Source of the DNA: Parus major | Lineage: Eukaryota; Chordata; Aves; Passeriformes; Paridae | DNA length: 64,000 nt | NCBI RefSeq assembly: GCF_001522545.3 | Contig: NC_031783.1 | Span: 951,895 to 1,015,894 of the forward strand | Reading direction: 5' to 3' | In this document: positions 58,380-64,000 of the stretch, one piece after another | How positions within the stretch are numbered: position 1 is the first letter of the stretch | Layout: every line of letters starts with the position of its first letter | The notes under the pieces: model-generated | Seen by the model: only the letters and a program-made list of their open reading frames with translations | Database searches by the model: none | Told to the model about the DNA's origin: nothing | Made by a program: the position numbers and the translations under genes

Positions 58380-61300
58380 TTTATTCTTGAAAATGGCTTC
58401 AGGTTGACATCTTGAAACCCCATCAGGAAAGCTTTTTCCCTTGGAGACCTTCTCTGAGATCACCTAGATTCCTGGCAACTTTGCTCTTATCTCAGTTTGG
58501 AGAAGTCCAAGTCAAGCTGACTAACTGTCAGCAGAGATGAAGAGCAGAAAATCAAGCCATCAGTCATCCACAAAGAGTGTACAGCAGCATGAAGAAGCCC
58601 ATTAGAGGCAAAGTGGACCTGTCAGAGACTCAGTGTGAGACGCCTCTTTGGCAGGAGAAACTCCCACGCTTTAATGCTGCCTCTTCAGAGAGAACTTAGT
58701 GTCATTTTCTACGGGCGCCTCATAAAACAATTAAAATAAATATCTTCAGAATACAGTTTTCTTCTCTCTCTGGGAATGTTTCCAGCTCACTCACTTACAC
58801 CATCACCACAAAGAAAATGAAATTTTGTAATTATTGAGGACAGATACCAGCATAGAGTAATAGTTTAACTGTGGGCATGCTGGAGCATTGGGGAATTGGG
58901 AAATTCAGCACTGGGGCAGGAAGACACATTTAGAGGTCTTGGCCTGATTGTTTACCCTCCTGGTGTGACCTCCCAGAGGTGCTGCTCTGCTGGCTGGGAG
59001 AGTAGAGAGCTCTCCTAGTGTGTCGCACCCAGCGTGGGCTGATGCTCGTAGGCCTTGGCACGTGCCCCAATCCACAATGAATAATGTTAAAATTTGAGTT
59101 TGAGCTTATTTTCCTTCCCACTGTTCCTGTCTCCTCTTGCTGTCCTGCAGACTGCCTCTTCTCCATCCTGTCCCTTCTCATCCAGTCACTCCCTGTTTTC
59201 CAAGGTCTTCCACCAACCTTCTTCCTTTTGCAACTGTGTTTATTGCCCTTCTCTTCCTTGCTGTTGCAGACACACTCCCCTTCCTCCTTGCTGGTGTGCT
59301 GGCTCTGAGTTTGCCGGTGTTGGGTTGCAGATTCCTTGGACAGTGACTGTGCTGGGTGTACTCCTGGCCAGCTGTCAGTGACACATTACTCAGGCTGAGC
59401 CCACGGCAGCTCTTTGAACACGTTCCCATGCTGGTCTCTTCCGATCTGCTTGCTCAAGCTTCTTCTGTTACACCCTCAGCCCACTTACAGAAATCACCGG
59501 TAATTTTGTAGCTCATAAAGCCAGAAATGCAATTACAAGCGTATCAGTAACTTCCTTTTCTCACACCAAGACTCCCTTGCAAATGGTTTATTTCACAGGA
59601 TATTAAAAAAACCTTGATTTACAGCAGAAACTGGAAAATGTTATCTTCAAATTTGGTATCTATGACTACCTGGACACAATATTTTTGGATTTATCACATT
59701 GCCATGCAGTGCCAAGCGAGCACACGCTTCTGGCAGGAACCAACTGACAGCACTTGTGCAGAGCCTGAAATATGAGGGGCCTCACACACAGCAAGGACCA
59801 CTCAGGGCTACTGTAATGCCAACAACAGAAATACAGCAGGGGTGTGATTTTGCAGGAGTAAAAATTTAACTTTAAATTTAACTTACACCAGAGCAAGAGG
59901 AAAGGCAGCTCCACAGCTGAGTTACCAACCTGTGGCTGCCTGCTGCAGATCTTATTTTCAGCATCCAGGATGTCCCTTTTGCCTGAATTCACCCCACTTT
60001 ATGCATTTGGAACCTAAAAAATGGGGTCTGCCTTGGTGATACACCCCCACAGTGTGTGATCCACATGCCCAAGAAGCCCTGGCTCTGGCCCTTCACTTCT
60101 GGCTCCCCCAGCACCAGTGGACACCAAGACTCGGGTTAGGTGATTTAATTAAGGTCTGAATGTAGGCTGGATGAGTGTTAGTTTTCATTCTCATCATGGT
60201 CATCACAGAACAAAGTGAAAATTTCACTCACCTCAGTGGGGATTTGGGAGGTCGGAATTGGCCTCCTGAGCTTTTGTGGCATCTGGTGGGACTTGGTGTG
60301 GCTTGATCTGCTGGAGAGAGAGTGAGGAGTGAGTTTCAGTGTGATGGGACACATGCACAGAAAATACACCCAAAGCCTATTTTTCTGAAGCAAGATGACA
60401 GATTTCTTGCTTAGAAATCCACATGTCCTTGCAGTGGAAGTACCTGACCCGCAGGCAGTCTCCTGCAGGGCTCAGGCTCATGCAGTCCATGCAGTCAGTG
60501 CCCACCTTTCCCCTTGCTATGCCCCTTCCCCAGCTTTGTGAGGCTGTGCAGGGAAAATGCACTTTTACAAGGCTGGATTTCAACCAACCAGGGAGTTCTG
60601 GGGCTTCTGCTCAGCCCTCTGTACATTGTCTGTGCCCTCTGTGGTGGCCTCCACTGCTTTGTTGGTGGCAGAAAGGAGATGCAGTGGCTCCTGCTATTTA
60701 ACTTGAGCATCTTTATCACCTCAGGGGATTTTGTCAAGTTTGAGAGGGATGCCTCAGCTGCTGAGGTGCTGAGTGGCACCACCAGAACCACAAGCTAATC
60801 CTGTGACCAAGAAGGGGCTGGAAAACCCAAAGCTGACCTGGGTGACTGACAAGCATCAGCCAGCTCTGCTGGCTGTATTCTCCTCTGCAGATGAGTGTTC
60901 ATCCACTCCTAAAGATCATAGCTGTTGAAGAAAGAATTGCTAAGAAGTTTTTCCTCCTTGGAGCTCCACGCCAGGGATTGAAAAAGGCCAGCTCTCCGAG
61001 AAGTGTCACTGGAAGCTGGAGCTCACACAAGCCCCCAGCACACCCCCACCAGCTCCTTGTGTTTCAGAGAGGCTGCGCCAGGCAGGAGTTCCCACATGCT
61101 CTCTGCTCCTGGCCGAGGTTTGCTCTGCTGCATCGATTCAGGCAGGGCAAATCCAGAGTTTCCTCTGGGAGCATGGAAGCTCCAAGCTGAGGGAATGTAG
61201 GACATGTCATCACAGCACACAGGTCAGCTGTTTAAAAGCTGAAAAGCCTCACAGGAAGGAGAACATCACCTGTACCAGGTGTACACACCTTGTGTTTTGA

Positions 61301-64000
61301 ACCTACATGTGAGAAGCTCCACACTGATCCATTAGAGAAGACTAAGAAATAGCCATTGAATACAGAATCAATTCTTCTGTTCTAGCCTAGATTCCAGCCA
61401 CAGCTGTGGCCAGTACAGAGTCTGTGGTGCCTCTCAGTACAGGACACAGACATTTCATACCAACTTAGAGACAATTTGGGGGAAGCAAACTCAACAAAGG
61501 CGGTTTTGACAGACAGAGAAAGGTTTTGTATTCATTCCAACTTCTTATGTTGTAATTAACTGACAGCAAAGAAACTGGCTGTGTCCCACAGTGGCACAGG
61601 CCTTTTTCCTGCCTCATGGAACACAGGGGGAGTTGTGATTTCTCCCCCTGCTTACAGCTGTGTCTGAAAATTATTATATTCAAAAGAACAAACCAGACAA
61701 TTTGTCCCAAATTGAAAAAAAGACCAACAGAACAAAACCCAAGCAATCAAAAATAATTTTGTCAGAGGTTGCCCAATTTGATTTTGCTTTGCAATTGTTA
61801 ACTTTCCATTGCAAAAGAATTCATATGGGAAACTGTTTCCAGCCTAATTCTTGAACCCTGCCCTTCTAATTAATCAGATGATGGTCTTACAGCTTGATTC
61901 TGTTTTCTGTTCTAGTTAAACTGTTTAGAAATGTGCAATGATTCATTCTCATGCAATTAGATTCAGCAGCCAGGATCTTTACTACTCTTGTGCAAAGTTT
62001 GCCATGAAGAGGAGCAGAGTACAAAGAAAGCAGTCATGGATCCATAAATAAAATCAATGGCATTTGGGAAAATACATTTGAGGATCTGGACCTGTATTTA
62101 ATGCATGTCATTTGCTATTTGCAAGAGACCAGTGACATGAGGAAAAGCAGCTTCTTTCAGTCTGCAGAGAGCTTAGAAGATATTCTTCAACCTTTCATAT
62201 TCCAGTTCTCTTTTATATTAAGAATCCAAGTCTCTAAAGATCTACCTTGTAAAATTGCCACTGAACTTAACAGGAGATACTGTGAAATTCCAACAGTGCA
62301 AAACTCAGGGAAATGAGTTTCCATCGTGGCTCTGCACAAATTTGCTCTTTGCTGAAGCTGAGCCTGGGAAGTGACTGACGTTTTTGTACCATGTGTGCAG
62401 GCCTTTGAGGCTTAGATTTCACAAGAAGTGCAGATGGACCACTGGGAGCTCCTTGGAAGCTGCTTTGTTTACAGGGCTCAGCCTGGCAGGGCTGTGTTTA
62501 ATCCAAGTCAGGTCACGGGAGATTGTGCTCCAGCCTTCTCATCACAGTCCAGACTCCATGTGGATATATGTTATTGCAGAGAAAACCCTGCCTGTGGGAG
62601 AAGGGAGAGCACAGCATCTCTTCATGCAGTAGGACTTGGCCCAAGGTCAAGCCAAGAATTCCATCAGAGGCCTGGGACCAAACCAGAGAGACACTTTGGA
62701 GTGTGGCCATGGCTGGGATGTGGCTCGTGCCGTGGCCCTGAGGAGAGGAGCCTGAGCTTCAAGGCAGCTCTGAAGACCCCACAAGGCTTCTCACTGCCCT
62801 GCCCTCACAGCACCCCAATCCTGCATTTGGGATTTGCACACCCACACCAGAGCTGGCTTTGGATCCAGGCACATAAGCCCTGAGGAAGGGAGGCAGCTCT
62901 GTTTGGAGACCCACATCCTGGAAAATCATCCACGTGTTACGAAGGCCAGGAGGGAATGCACCATGGGTAACTCCAGAGATCTGTGCACTTCAGGCATGGC
63001 CCACTCAGGCTCAGGGAGCCATGGGGGTCTCTGAGGGATCTTGGCATCTCCCAGGGCTGGGAGTCTGCTGGCTGGAAATGCCACATTTCCTAATGTGTGG
63101 CATTTGGTCTTTATTACATGGTTGCTCTATGGTTGCTTCATTTCCCAATGAAGCTTTTCTGTGACCGCAGCTGGCCAGTGGTTGTAGTGCACAGCCAGGA
63201 GTTTCTGTCACCCATTTGTTGCCTGTCCTTTGATGAGGGGCATGTTGGCCAGGGTGCAGAAAACATTCAAGAACATTTGCAGCACTGGGTCTAAGGCTTG
63301 CAGAGATGGGTGTGCTGTGATAAATGAATACCAGTTCTGCTACTGAGCAGTCTGTGCTGGGACATAGGCAAGAAGAGAAACCTCTGGTGGAAGGGTAGCC
63401 ATAGGCAGGGCTTTAAAGGGATTTTGCCTGTTGCAGGAAAGACATTTAATGTTGCTGGAGTTACAGAGAGCAAGAAATAACCCCATACAACTTCTCTTTC
63501 AGTGACCTTGTTCTGGGTTGAGTGGAAGGAGGCTCGTGCAGACATTGCAACACTGAGTCATGGCTGGAGAGGCTGGAATTGTAATGCCCAACAGCTCATT
63601 CTTTTCATCTGGTTTCAAACAGGAGCTTAGTGCTGTAGGAGGTCAGAGATGACAAGAGAGGGAACACTGACAAAGTTGCCCAGTACTTCTACCACCCCAC
63701 AGTTTACCTCACATCCTTCACATGCTGAATGCACATTTCCAAAGGCTTGCAGTGCCTTGCAAACTCTGCTTCTACCTAAGCAACAACACACTTGCCAAGC
63801 ATCTTCATCATTGCAGCCTCCTTCCCTCCTGAAACCACCCAGGCCCCAGCTCTTGTGTCTGGCTTGTGCAGAGACACAACCTCATGATGCTCAGCCCCAC
63901 ATAAATGTCTTTTCCATTCCAGATTAAGGACTTCAAGTGCATGGATTCTGCCTGTGTCTCCCCCACCTGCACCTCCTTTCACTTCCCAAGTCCTAGAGAT
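58378..64000. other. Intergenic, nothing recognised
   Basis: 5.6 kb without recognised CR1 tails, LTRs or genes. Frames of up to 151 codons (62428-62883 plus) lack any family resemblance or splice support. The relative lack of repeats compared with 34-56 kb is notable. Confidence 0.45.

Noticed and set aside
60514..60798. 94-codon frame with hydrophobic stretches
   Set aside because: It has no recognised family, no splice or regulatory context, and a length expected by chance.

Overview
This window looks like nuclear DNA of a songbird (passerine). Coding sequence is sparse, dozens of short 5'-truncated CR1 LINE 3' ends are scattered on both strands, avian-type retroviral solo LTRs are present, GC-rich CpG islands sit at gene starts, and the genes have vertebrate splice signals. 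There are no bacterial-style operons. Two runs of N (30214-30303 and 49393-49728) are assembly gaps. Most long open frames here are shadows of CpG islands, minisatellites or CR1 copies.

Left part (1-8.6 kb): intergenic sequence with a CR1 tail, a passerine ERV-type LTR (about 4269-4823), a CR1 copy and the 3' half of an ERVL-type LTR (5638-5851). From about 8.0 kb a CpG island opens the one confidently identified multi-exon gene, TEDC2 (tubulin epsilon and delta complex 2). Its 11 coding exons run on the plus strand from 8619 to 17474 and end in a canonical polyadenylation signal at 17525. The chosen exons join into one frame of 528 codons plus stop. A 27-bp GC-rich minisatellite lies in its second intron.

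Middle (17.5-28 kb): intergenic DNA with several CR1 tails and no recognisable gene. At 28.2-30.2 kb a second CpG island carries a single-exon 123-codon gene (28949-29320) whose product has the two membrane segments and the ATGGTE..YRC signature of the TMEM100 family. A 23-bp repeat array lies just upstream.

Right part (30-64 kb): mostly gene-poor. It holds an almost complete ERVL solo LTR (about 35957-36516), many CR1 copies including inverted pairs, and a 14/17-bp minisatellite of about 29 units (44581-45050) next to an exon-like segment. A GC-rich island at 55.1-56.1 kb, flanked by CR1 copies, carries a candidate two-exon minus-strand gene or recent pseudogene that I do not recognise. It has a signal-peptide-like start, phase-compatible splice sites, a stop and a polyadenylation signal, but one apparent single-base frameshift. 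A long poly-T tract lies at 58290-58377.

The genes do not form a pathway. TEDC2 serves centriole tubulin biology, and the TMEM100-like protein is a small membrane protein linked by family to BMP/vascular signalling and sensory-channel modulation. The strongest items for follow-up are the TMEM100-like paralogue and the unrecognised minus-strand gene at 55-56 kb.
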